A DNA stretch of 23,085 nucleotides from the NCBI GenBank assembly GCA_030601485.1, contig JAUVTO010000006.1, positions 1 through 23,085 on the forward strand, in the 5' to 3' direction. Shown here piece after piece: positions 8,218 to 15,082 of the stretch (positions are counted from its first letter, which is position 1; every line of letters begins with the position of its first letter). The notes under the pieces were generated by a model. The model was not told where the DNA came from and searched no databases. It saw only the letters and a list, made by a program, of their open reading frames with translations. Source of the stretch: Desulfobacterales bacterium (GTDB taxonomy: Bacteria; Desulfobacterota; Desulfobacteria; Desulfobacterales; UBA11574). A program made the position numbers and the translations under genes.

Positions 8218-8682
8218 CTATTCCGATTTGTCCTTGATCTTTTTACGGTCCCGAACGATCATTACCGAACAGGGGGCCTTGTAAGATATCCGTTTGGCTA
8301 CGCTGCCGAAAAAGACAAGCCCCATGCCTGAAAGCCCGTAAGACCCCATCACAACAATATCCACAGGATTTTCATTGAGGAACATCAAAATTTCACTTGA
8401 GACATGACCGTCGAGAACGATGAGCTGATAATCGACTTTGTCACCGATCCTGTCACCGTATTCTTGCTGCATCCGCTCTTCCAAATTGAGAATAAGATTC
8501 TTCTTGGGCTCTTCGGGCGGCATCCATTCCATATCGGTCAACATGGGATTTATCACTGGCGGAAGCACGTGAATAACCAAAAGCTTGGCCTGATACTTTT
8601 CCGCCATCTCAAGCGCTGTTATAAAGGCGGCTTCGGCGTTTTCAGAAAAGTCGGTACAGCAGATAATTTGTTTTTCAGCCAT
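8218..8682 (-). CDS. Universal stress protein (UspA family)
   Basis: A 154-residue single Usp domain. It begins with the IICCTDFSENAEAAF strand-helix and ends with the ATP-binding signature G-x2-G-x9-G-S in the GSYGLSGMGLVFFGS segment, followed by APCSVMIVR. This places it in the nucleotide-binding subgroup. Such proteins are cytoplasmic and help survival under stress or energy limitation; the partner is unknown. The ATG is preceded by GGGAGG at suitable spacing. It is convergent with the cotransporter gene, and the 172-bp gap between their stops holds no evident terminator hairpin. Confidence 0.92.
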   Translation of the reverse strand: MAEKQIICCTDFSENAEAAFITALEMAEKYQAKLLVIHVLPPVINPMLTDMEWMPPEEPKKNLILNLEERMQQEYGDRIGDKVDYQLIVLDGHVSSEILMFLNENPVDIVVMGSYGLSGMGLVFFGSVAKRISYKAPCSVMIVRDRKKIKDKSE

Positions 8683-8737
8683 AACGTTTCCCTCCCCTTA
8701 AATAAATGTCCGTTGTTTTTCTCCGGGCTTCTAAAAC

Positions 8738-8890
8738 TGACAGTCTCGTAAAAAGTCACAATCCGACGGCAAAGTAAAAAGCTCCAAATTCAAGGCGCGC
8801 AAATCCTGAGGAATGAGGCGTACTTATAGTACGTCGCAGTGACGAAGGATGCAGCGCAACGCAGAAGTTGGACTTTTTACGAAGCCGTCA
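8738..8890. mobile_element. MITE-like 153-bp inverted-repeat element
   Basis: The 20-bp ends (8738-8757 and 8871-8890) are inverted copies with 17 of 20 matches, both containing TCGTAAAAAGTC or its complement. The interior is also roughly symmetric about a perfect hairpin, CGTACT-TAT-AGTACG, at 8819-8833. There is no coding potential. Size, terminal repeats and near-palindromic structure fit a miniature inverted-repeat transposable element or a large REP-like repeat. No target-site duplication is obvious. As RNA it would fold into one long hairpin between the stress-protein gene and the iscU region. Confidence 0.75.
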
Positions 8891-9228
8891 AAACTAAATT
8901 CAATGTGATTAAATTTGCAACTTGTGCCCATCCATAAATGATTGTCATCAACAATTTTGGCGACGGATTCGAATTTTAGTCCATGCACAGGATTGATGCA
9001 AGATAATATGACAAATCGATTTCATTACAGTTTTCATCGGGTCGCTTTTTGAGCGAGCCTTTAGATTCTCGACTTCAGATTAGCGGCTGCATTATCAGAT
9101 AGTTACCAAAGCAAGGCGAAACAACCGATCTGTTTTAAAGAATTAAACTGTTAAGAAACATTTAAGACAAATCACGGAAAGGAGGTGGAAGAGGGTTATC
9201 CGAAGCATAAAAATTGGAGAGCATAACA
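8891..9228. other. Gene-free spacer downstream of iscU
   Basis: No gene was found on either strand in these 338 bases. A short TCGCT/AGCGA hairpin is present near 9043-9057. Two purine-rich GGAGG stretches (near 9180 and 9260) resemble ribosome binding sites on the + strand, but they are followed only by frames of 6-13 codons. No promoter or riboswitch was recognised. Confidence 0.4.
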
Positions 9229-9327
9229 TCAGATTTTTATGAGTGAAATCCAATCATGAAAGGAGGAAATTATCCCTAAATTTTCTTTTATAGTCGCAAC
9301 CTGTTCTATGATATCCTGATCATCCAT
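9229..9327 (-). CDS. Short frame overlapping iscU stop; possible iscU extension
   Basis: Thirty-two codons starting with an ATG that overlaps the iscU stop (ATGGATGA). The frame reads MDDQDIIEQVATIKENLGII and continues to a TGA at 9229. It has no Shine-Dalgarno of its own and directly follows a run of nine A residues within iscU. Removing one A would fuse this frame to IscU as a C-terminal extension of about 33 residues. It could be a translationally coupled peptide, a frameshift-produced tail, the result of a sequencing or biological indel, or chance. Confidence 0.3.
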   Translation of the reverse strand: MDDQDIIEQVATIKENLGIISSFHDWISLIKI

Positions 9328-9691
9328 ATTTTTTTTTCTCATAATCCTTAATGGCCTCAGCAAGGGCTTTGGCCCCAAGGTTGGAACAGTGCATCTTTTC
9401 TTTCGGAAGACCGTCAAGGGCATTGGCAACGGTTTTTTTTGTTATGGATTTGGCTTCTTGCAGAGTTTTGCCCTTTGCCATTTCGCTGACTATGTTGGAT
9501 ACGGCAATAGCTGCAACACATCCGAATGTTTTGAATTTGACATCGGCAAGTTTATCATCCTTGACTTTAATATAGAAAGCCATCATATCACCGCACACGG
9601 GATTCCCAACCTCTCCAATTCCGTCAGCATTTTCAATGACACCGGCATTGTACGGATTTGAGAAATGTTCCATTACTTTTTCTGAATACAT
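9320..9691 (-). CDS. iscU: IscU/NifU-type Fe-S cluster scaffold
   Basis: A 123-residue cytoplasmic scaffold on which [2Fe-2S] or [4Fe-4S] clusters are built. All cluster ligands of the family are visible: C33 and D35 in NPVCGD, C58 in FGCVAAIA, and H101-C102 in KMHCS. The sequence style (GEVGNPVCGD, LPKEKMHCS) resembles archaeal and anaerobe IscU such as that of Archaeoglobus rather than E. coli IscU. The start lies 3 bp after the iscS stop, and its ribosome binding site is inside the end of iscS, so the two are co-translated. The C-terminus is short and ends just after an A9 run, where a frameshift would add a tail. The partner IscS lacks the PLP lysine. Confidence 0.93.
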   Translation of the reverse strand: MYSEKVMEHFSNPYNAGVIENADGIGEVGNPVCGDMMAFYIKVKDDKLADVKFKTFGCVAAIAVSNIVSEMAKGKTLQEAKSITKKTVANALDGLPKEKMHCSNLGAKALAEAIKDYEKKKYG

Positions 9692-9694
9692 CTT

Positions 9695-10882
9695 TTATAT
9701 CCCTTCCTTACTCCTCCAAAGAGGAGAAAGCGAACGAAGTTTCTCAACCACAAGGCATAGTTTTTCCATCACATACTCGATCTCTTCGATCTTGTTGCTG
9801 CTGTCCATGGTAAATACAATTGATCCTTGTGCCAGATCGGGTGGTGTTCCGATGGCCACAAGAACCGGCGAAGTTTTAAGGGCTTTTGAAGCACAGGCGG
9901 ATCCGGTATTTGAATAGATTCCATGCTGGTTGAGCATATAGATTAATGCTTCCCCTTCAATGGCTTCAATGCAAAAGCTTGCATGGCCTGGAAGTCTTTT
10001 GTCAGGGTGTCCTGTCAGTTTGACATGTTCAATCCGTTCACGGACTCCCGATATAATGAGACTTCTTAATTTTTCCAAATGATTCATTTTGTCGAAAAGC
10101 TCTTCCACTGCAAGCACTGATGCCTTGCCAAGACCGACAATGTACGGAACATTTTCAGTTCCGCCTCTCCGGCCACTTTCCTGGATGCCGCCATGAATTA
10201 ACGGCATAAGTCTTAAATTATTTCTAAAGTAAAGTGCGCCGATCCCTTTGGGAGCACCAATAGAGACGCCGGAAAGACTTAACAAATCAACATTAAGTGC
10301 ATTGACATCGACCGGTATGTTACCGACAGATGCAACAGCATCCGTGTGAAAGAGCACGCCTTTTTCCCGGCAAATTGCAGAAAGTTCCGATATGGGCTGG
10401 ATTGTTCCAATTTCATTATTGGCATGCATGATTGATACCAAAATAGTGTCGGATCTTATTGCCCTGGACAAACGTCCGGAATCTACCAGACCATATTCAT
10501 CCACCGGCAGGAAAGTCACCTCGAAATCCATGCGTTCCAAAAATCGCGCAGAGTTAAGTACAGAATGGTGCTCTATAGCAGAGATGATGATATGTCTTCC
10601 TTTTTTCTGCAGGGAAAGGGCTACGCCTTTTACTGCAAGGTTATTAGCTTCAGCACCTGATGATGTGAATATGATTTCCTGGGATTTAGCGCTGATTAAC
10701 TTGGCAACCTTTGCTCTGTGTTCTTCAATGACCTGCTTAACTTTTGAGCCCATGTCATATACAGTAGAGGGATTGCCGAAGTGCCGGTCAAAATAAGGAA
10801 GCATGGCTTCAATGACCTCTTCCCTAACAGGCGTTGCTGACGCATGATCCATATAAACATTTTTCATATCAAGACTCTTCAT
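9695..10882 (-). CDS. iscS: IscS/NifS homologue lacking the PLP lysine
   Basis: A 395-residue fold-type I aminotransferase-like protein, full length for cysteine desulfurases and recognisable throughout (DHASATPV near the start, ANNEIGT 154-160, RRGGTENVP, TGSACAS 326-332). The mobile-loop persulfide cysteine C330, the stacking histidine H105 and D181 are kept. By alignment to E. coli IscS from memory, the Schiff-base lysine (SGHK) is S207 (SGVS), the preceding histidine is V206, the PLP-contacting glutamine is A184, the phosphate-binding threonine is A77, and the substrate-carboxylate arginine (SIRF) is V356. PLP binding and desulfurase activity are therefore unlikely. The open frame and tight operon argue against decay. 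A scaffold, ligand-donor or persulfide-carrier role with IscU is inferred. It overlaps the TusA-like gene by 4 bp. Confidence 0.92.
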   Translation of the reverse strand: MKSLDMKNVYMDHASATPVREEVIEAMLPYFDRHFGNPSTVYDMGSKVKQVIEEHRAKVAKLISAKSQEIIFTSSGAEANNLAVKGVALSLQKKGRHIIISAIEHHSVLNSARFLERMDFEVTFLPVDEYGLVDSGRLSRAIRSDTILVSIMHANNEIGTIQPISELSAICREKGVLFHTDAVASVGNIPVDVNALNVDLLSLSGVSIGAPKGIGALYFRNNLRLMPLIHGGIQESGRRGGTENVPYIVGLGKASVLAVEELFDKMNHLEKLRSLIISGVRERIEHVKLTGHPDKRLPGHASFCIEAIEGEALIYMLNQHGIYSNTGSACASKALKTSPVLVAIGTPPDLAQGSIVFTMDSSNKIEEIEYVMEKLCLVVEKLRSLSPLWRSKEGI

Positions 10883-11127
10883 TTGACCTTCTTTATATAT
10901 AGTTTATAACAGTCTTCATCTTCTTCCATGCCCATAAATTCCTGGCCAAACTTTTGACACCATTCAGGGATATCCTCTAATGCCCCGTCATAGTCTGTCA
11001 ACACTTCTAAAACCTGACCTCTTTTCAAACATTTAAGCCTGTCCCCCGGTTCTAAAAGATGGAGAGGACACATACGACAGACTAAATCTAAAGTATCATC
11101 TGAGGGTTGTTTATCCACAAATTTCAT
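10879..11127 (-). CDS. TusA-like sulfur-carrier protein
   Basis: An 82-residue protein with the TusA/SirA pattern: a beta strand, then the active cysteine-proline (C-R-M-C-P-L-H-L at about residues 17-24), a central valine/leucine strand, and the DIPEWCQKFGQEF helix that resembles the family's 'IPxFC' segment. TusA proteins carry persulfide sulfur between enzymes. The motif is CxxCPxH rather than the usual CPxP, so a second cysteine sits three residues before the expected one. ATG has GGAGG 5 bp upstream. The stop overlaps the iscS start (ATGA), implying coupled translation. A role in passing sulfur to or from IscS/IscU or MetY is inference. Confidence 0.85.
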   Translation of the reverse strand: MKFVDKQPSDDTLDLVCRMCPLHLLEPGDRLKCLKRGQVLEVLTDYDGALEDIPEWCQKFGQEFMGMEEDEDCYKLYIKKVK

Positions 11128-11185
11128 TGCATCCTCCTTGGTTTTGTTTTAGCGCCAAAGCCGCTATTATTTCCGGAATTAATTA

Positions 11186-11812
11186 TTATGATCCATACTT
11201 TCCTATAAGAAAAATACCGTAAGTGGCGAACAGGGTGGGTAGAAATTTAATGACCCCACCGCTTCTATCATGGTTTTGGGTATTAATGGCCACCTCTTTG
11301 ATGATTTTAAAACCGACCTCTTTTGAAAATTTCCTGAAATCCTTGAGGGTAATAACCCGAATATTGGGAGTATCGTACCACTCATAAGGAAGCTGCTTTG
11401 TAATAGGTGCATAGCCCGTTGCCAGAAGCTGCAACCGTACGTTCCAACAACTGAAATTGGGAAAGCTGACGATTCCTTTTTTCCCGATTCGCAACTGGGA
11501 CTGGATTAACATCGCCGGCTCATATACTTGCTGCAAAGTTTGACTCAAGATGACATAATCAAAGGTGTCATCCGGATAATCCTGGATTTCTTCATTAATA
11601 TCACCCTGAAGAACCGGCACTCCTTTTTCAATACATCTGGCAACTTTTGATTCGACACGCTCAATCCCGGTGCCATCCACCTGCTTATTTTTTTTTAGAA
11701 AATAAAGCAGTTCCCCTTCACCACAGCCGAGATCGAGCACTTTGGAACCAGGCTCTATCCAGGAAGCTATTATCTGAAGCTCAAAGCGCATTTGCTTAAT
11801 TTCTGTTTTCAT
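11186..11812 (-). CDS. metW: MetW, methionine biosynthesis protein
   Basis: A 208-residue class I SAM-dependent methyltransferase-fold protein. The SAM-binding glycine loop VLDLGCGEGELL is at about 25-36 and the acidic GIERVE segment follows. The family-typical LSQTLQQV, SFPNFSCWNVRLQLL and LPYEWYDTPNIRVIT motifs are all present, which makes MetW clear. It is found next to metX in many bacteria and is needed for homoserine acylation in some; it may modulate MetX rather than methylate a metabolite. Its start lies 17 bp inside the end of metX, so translation is coupled. Confidence 0.93.
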   Translation of the reverse strand: MKTEIKQMRFELQIIASWIEPGSKVLDLGCGEGELLYFLKKNKQVDGTGIERVESKVARCIEKGVPVLQGDINEEIQDYPDDTFDYVILSQTLQQVYEPAMLIQSQLRIGKKGIVSFPNFSCWNVRLQLLATGYAPITKQLPYEWYDTPNIRVITLKDFRKFSKEVGFKIIKEVAINTQNHDRSGGVIKFLPTLFATYGIFLIGKYGS

Positions 11813-12968
11813 TATAAACGCGTTCCAAAAAGCCTTTCACCAGGGCAGTCAAGCGCTCACTTGGAAGCAGAAAAGCGTCGTGGCCCCATTCGGCCTCGAT
11901 TTCACAAAAGCTCACATCAAGACCGTTCTTCTTCATGGCCTGGACCATGGTCCTGGATTGGTAGGTCGGGTAAAGCCAGTCAGAAGTAAAGGAAACAACC
12001 AGAAATTTGGCCCTGGTCTTGGAAAAGGCCTCAACCGCAGATCCATTACCGTGCCGCTTCTCCAAGTCATAGTAATCGGCAGCCTTGGTAATATAAAGAA
12101 AAGAGTTGGCGTCAAAACGTTGAACAAACTTTGCGCCCTGATAACGAAGATAGCTTTCCACCTGGAAATCAGCATCGAAATTGTAAGAAATATCGCTTTT
12201 ATCCTGCAGTTGTCTTCCGAATTTTATTCGCATGGACTCATCTGACAGATAGGTGATATGACCAATCATGCGGGCAACAGCTAACCCAAGATCCGGCTCC
12301 GCCCCTGAATAATAGTCGCCGTTGTTCCAGTTAGGATCGGCCATGATCGCCTGTCTGGCTACCTCGTTAAAAGCAATTGCCAGAGCAGAGTGTCTGGTGG
12401 TGGTTGCCAGCGGAATAGCAGAAACAACCATCTCCGGATAGCTGACACACCATTCCAAAACCTGCATCCCCCCAATGGAACCACCGATAACCGAAAGAAT
12501 CTTTTTTATTCCAAAATGATCCAGCAACGCCTTTTGGGCTTTGACCATGTCCCCGACCGTGACAACAGGAAAATCGAGCCCATAGGGTTCGACAGTTTTA
12601 GGATTGTAGGTACAGGGGCCGGTGGATCCTATACAGCTCCCAAGGATGTTTGAACAGACAATAAAATACTTGTCGGTATCGATCCCCTTCCCAGGCCCTA
12701 CCATAATATCCCACCAGCCGGGTTTGGGATCATCCTCACTGTAATAACCTGCTACGTGAGAATCTCCGGATAAGGCATGGCAAATGAGAATTGCATTACT
12801 TTTATCATCATTCAATTGACCGCAGGTTTCGTATGCAATCGTAACAGGACCGAGCCTTGAGCCGCTCTCCATGATCATTTCATTGGGTGGTTCGGCAAAA
12901 GTATACGACTTCTTCTCAACAAGCCCAACCGTAACGTTATTTTTATCGTGTTCTATGTATTCACTCAT
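11796..12968 (-). CDS. metX: Homoserine O-acyltransferase (MetX)
   Basis: A 390-residue alpha/beta hydrolase-fold acyltransferase of normal length. The nucleophile elbow GGSIGGMQ carries S164. The catalytic aspartate is in FTSDWLYP (about 329) and the histidine in EWGHDAFLL (about 361). Other family motifs include CHALSGDSHVAG and the GPG/GSTGP stretch. It activates homoserine, most likely with acetyl-CoA, to make the substrate of MetY downstream in the pathway. Acetyl versus succinyl specificity cannot be fixed by eye; the neighbouring acetylhomoserine sulfhydrylase favours acetyl. It overlaps metW and is 75 bp from metY. Confidence 0.95.
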   Translation of the reverse strand: MSEYIEHDKNNVTVGLVEKKSYTFAEPPNEMIMESGSRLGPVTIAYETCGQLNDDKSNAILICHALSGDSHVAGYYSEDDPKPGWWDIMVGPGKGIDTDKYFIVCSNILGSCIGSTGPCTYNPKTVEPYGLDFPVVTVGDMVKAQKALLDHFGIKKILSVIGGSIGGMQVLEWCVSYPEMVVSAIPLATTTRHSALAIAFNEVARQAIMADPNWNNGDYYSGAEPDLGLAVARMIGHITYLSDESMRIKFGRQLQDKSDISYNFDADFQVESYLRYQGAKFVQRFDANSFLYITKAADYYDLEKRHGNGSAVEAFSKTRAKFLVVSFTSDWLYPTYQSRTMVQAMKKNGLDVSFCEIEAEWGHDAFLLPSERLTALVKGFLERVYNENRN

Positions 12969-13043
12969 CTTGCAATTATTGATTGTCGATTGAAGATTGA
13001 CAATTTAAGGAACTATTTCTTAATTCAATCTTGATCTTCCATT
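12969..13043. repeat. Short AT-rich inverted repeat between metY and metX
   Basis: The 75-bp gap contains simple-sequence repeats of the type 'ATTGATTGTCGATTGAAGATTGACAATT' (12974-13005), including the pair ATTGTC (12982-12987) and GACAAT (12999-13004), and then a similar TTCAATCTTGATCTTCC stretch. The motif style recurs at 23031-23060. It may have inserted into the operon. No T-tract terminator is seen. Confidence 0.5.
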
Positions 13044-14303
13044 TTATTTTAAACTATCAAGGGCCTGGCCCAGATCGTCACAGATGTCTTCAACAGCCTC
13101 AATCCCCACTGAAAGCCTGATCATATCAGATGTGATCGACAAACTTTCCCTGGTGGAATCGTCAAAGGCAACATATTGGGACGAGTAAGGATGAATTGCC
13201 AGGGTTTTACAGTCACCCAGGTTGGCCAGATGGTAGATCAATCGCAAGCTGTCGATGAATCGAAAGCATGTCTCCTGATCCTTAAGGCCAAAAGCCAGCA
13301 TTCCACCAAATCCTTTATCCTCGAACATCTTTCGGGCAATGCCATGCGAGGGATGATCTTCGAAGCCAGGATAATTGACCCAGTATACATCGGGTCGCTC
13401 TCTGAGGTAGCGCGCCACCGCCAAAGTATTATCCATATGCTTCTCCATACGCAGAGCCAGAGTGTCGAGGCCGATCGCGGTAAGATAGGAATGCATAGGA
13501 GCCTGAGTAGTCCCGAAATTAATGTGATGTTCACGCCAAACCTTGTCTAAGAAAGCCAGGGGGCCCTTTCTATCGATAAAGGGTTTGAAATCTGGAAACC
13601 GCTCATCTGACCAGTTAAAATTTCCGCCGTCTATGACAACACCACCCACGGCATCACCATGTCCACTCAGATACTTTGTAGTGGAATGAATCACCACATC
13701 GGTTCCCAGTTCTAATGGCCGGCAAAGGTACGGTGTGGCCAGGGTATGATCCACAAGCAAAGGAATTCCGTGCCGGTGAGCTATCTTTGCAACACGGGCC
13801 AGATCCGGAATATCCATCTTAGGGTTGCCGATTGTTTCCAGGTAAACAAAGCGTGTCTTGGAGTTGATGGCCTTTTCTATCGCCTCAATATCAGTCGATT
13901 CAACCAAGCGTGCAGTAATGCCATATTTTTTAAAAACATTAGTGAAAAGGAGATAGGTCGACATGAAAAGAGAATTCCCGGTTACAAACTCGTCCCCAGA
14001 GCGGAGTAACGCCATACAGGCATTGGTAATTGCCGCCATTCCAGAAGACATTACCACGGCCCCAAGGCCGCCTTCCAGGGCAGTCAATTTTTCCTCCAGG
14101 ATGCGATTTGTGGGGTTTGTGAGCCGCATGTAAATATGGTCAGTCTTCTTACCGGCAAATGTTTGACTCAGATTCTCAGCCGTAGAATGCAGATGAGAAG
14201 CTGTTTGAAAAATAGGAGGAAGCGTTGCACCCTGCCAGTCTTCAGGAGACTGTGAAGCATGGATAACCAGGGTGTTGAAACGATATTTCCTCTCTTGATT
14301 CAT
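13044..14303 (-). CDS. metY: O-acetylhomoserine sulfhydrylase (MetY)
   Basis: A 419-residue PLP enzyme of the Cys/Met metabolism family. PLP phosphate and ring contacts (SSGMAAI at about 86-92; the LVDHTLATPYLCRP segment) are intact, and the Schiff-base lysine is K210 in HSTTKYLSGHGDAVGG. It joins O-acetylhomoserine to sulfide, giving homocysteine and acetate. The length and N-terminal FNTLVIHASQSPE fit the OAH-sulfhydrylase branch, although cystathionine gamma-synthase-like alternatives exist. ATG is preceded by GGAGGT. It is the first gene of the met-isc operon, 97 bp downstream of the HTH/two-CW regulator gene on the same strand, so read-through from there is possible. Confidence 0.94.
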   Translation of the reverse strand: MNQERKYRFNTLVIHASQSPEDWQGATLPPIFQTASHLHSTAENLSQTFAGKKTDHIYMRLTNPTNRILEEKLTALEGGLGAVVMSSGMAAITNACMALLRSGDEFVTGNSLFMSTYLLFTNVFKKYGITARLVESTDIEAIEKAINSKTRFVYLETIGNPKMDIPDLARVAKIAHRHGIPLLVDHTLATPYLCRPLELGTDVVIHSTTKYLSGHGDAVGGVVIDGGNFNWSDERFPDFKPFIDRKGPLAFLDKVWREHHINFGTTQAPMHSYLTAIGLDTLALRMEKHMDNTLAVARYLRERPDVYWVNYPGFEDHPSHGIARKMFEDKGFGGMLAFGLKDQETCFRFIDSLRLIYHLANLGDCKTLAIHPYSSQYVAFDDSTRESLSITSDMIRLSVGIEAVEDICDDLGQALDSLK

Positions 14304-14400
14304 GTTATACCTCCAAAAATAGTGTCCTTACTTTTCTCTTCCTCCAGCCTCTTTAGCCTTCCGTTTTCTTCGGCCCAGAAAGCTCCGGCTTGATAAGAAG

Positions 14401-14823
14401 TTAAAGTAACGATTTCAAAATTTCACAAGAACGGCATAATTTCATCTTTTCTTTCCAACTTTTATAAATAGTGCCGTCACAAATTGTACCGCCAATAAAC
14501 CAGCAAAGATCTCCGGCGCGAAACTCCCAGGCCGGACACTCTTTTTTCTTTTCGGAAGGACATTTTTTCATAACCCAGCACGACTTTCTGCTTTTGCTAT
14601 TTTCTCTCAATCTGGAGACTAAAAACAAAACCTGTCGCTCTACATGACCCGGTACGGATCGCCATCCCTGCTCGTAACTGTGAATAGCCTTAATAGATAC
14701 TCCAAGCAGCTGGGCCATCTGCCGCTGTGTCTTGCCCAGTCTATACCTGAAATGTTTAAATTCTCTACTATCCAAACTAAATTCCCGGCTGCTTTGGATG
14801 AAAGTTCTAAAAAAATTGTCCAT
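14401..14823 (-). CDS. XRE-type HTH regulator with 'two-CW' cysteine domain
   Basis: A 140-residue protein. Residues 24-75 form a helix-turn-helix (RLGKTQRQMAQLLGVSIKAIHSYEQG) of Cro/XRE or HigA type. Residues 82-133 are cysteine-rich with two Cys-Trp pairs (C82-W, C107-W) plus C88, C96, C115, C130 and C133, the pattern of the small 'two-CW' domain seen in sulfate reducers; metal or Fe-S binding is plausible but unproven. No Shine-Dalgarno is visible. A perfect palindrome ends 5-6 bp before the ATG and another lies between -35 and -10, indicating autorepression. Similar palindromes occur at 15083 and 15679. Cysteines could make it a redox or metal sensor (inference). Confidence 0.85.
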   Translation of the reverse strand: MDNFFRTFIQSSREFSLDSREFKHFRYRLGKTQRQMAQLLGVSIKAIHSYEQGWRSVPGHVERQVLFLVSRLRENSKSRKSCWVMKKCPSEKKKECPAWEFRAGDLCWFIGGTICDGTIYKSWKEKMKLCRSCEILKSLL

Positions 14824-14827
14824 ACTA

Positions 14828-14844
14828 TAACCACATTGTGGTAA
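14828..14844. promoter_or_regulatory. Operator A (TAACCAC-ATT-GTGGTAA)
   Basis: A 7-3-7 inverted repeat whose inner five bases per arm (ACCAC/GTGGT) are perfectly symmetric and whose full arms match at 6 of 7. It lies 4 bp upstream of the regulator's ATG, over the expected transcript start or leader, where bound repressor would block expression. Confidence 0.65.
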
Positions 14845-14847
14845 TAT

Positions 14848-14877
14848 AATGTATCACTATGTGGTATCATCTGTCAA
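14848..14877 (-). promoter_or_regulatory. Promoter of the HTH/two-CW regulator with operator B
   Basis: On the minus strand, TTGACA (14877-14872) is followed 18 bp later by TACATT (14853-14848), a sigma70-like pair. The spacer holds operator B, ATACCAC-ATA-GTGATAC (14867-14851), an imperfect 7-3-7 palindrome of the same type as operators A, C and D. Operator position suggests repression by the gene's own product. Confidence 0.6.
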
Positions 14878-14977
14878 GTATTTTTTTCAGGAAGCAAACT
14901 CTGTCCGGGCAGGATAAATCAATTGCTGAAATGACATCGCCGGAGGTGTTGCAGGAGGAAATAAGAATAAGGTCATA

Positions 14978-15016
14978 AATGAGGGCGGTTTTTATAAAAA
15001 GAAAACCGCCCTCATT
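14978..15016. other. Perfect 15-bp stem hairpin
   Basis: AATGAGGGCGGTTTT (14978-14992) is exactly complementary to 15002-15016 across a 9-base loop. Neither strand has a T-run directly after the stem, so it is not a standard intrinsic terminator, though the stem itself carries T4. It lies in the 390-bp gap (14824-15213) between the regulator and the micro-ORF and may end or process a transcript from either side. Confidence 0.6.
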
Positions 15017-15082
15017 CAGAGGAAGGAACAATGGCTTTACATTCTTTGGATATCATGCCTGAATACTTATGTCAAGAAAAAA

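Noticed and set aside
9177..9285. GGAGG stretches on the + strand suggesting small genes between the MITE-like element and iscU.
   Set aside because: The frames that follow are 6 to 13 codons long, with poor start spacing and no recognisable content.
14341..14401. CTTCTTATCAAG upstream of metY resembles the start of a SAM-I riboswitch.
   Set aside because: Only the first few bases match. The following GGAGGGA, GGCCC, GAARCC and GCAACC blocks and the paired stems are absent.
14304..14415. Open minus-strand frame of about 40 codons (YQAGAFWAEENGRLKRLEEE and on) between the HTH gene and metY, reminiscent of an IS3-type OrfA coiled coil.
   Set aside because: It has no start codon, is bounded by an upstream stop, ends on the metY ATG, and the similarity is limited to low-complexity charged residues.
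14978..15016. Hairpin as an intrinsic terminator.
   Set aside because: Neither strand has a run of T residues after the stem, so it is listed only as a hairpin of unknown role.
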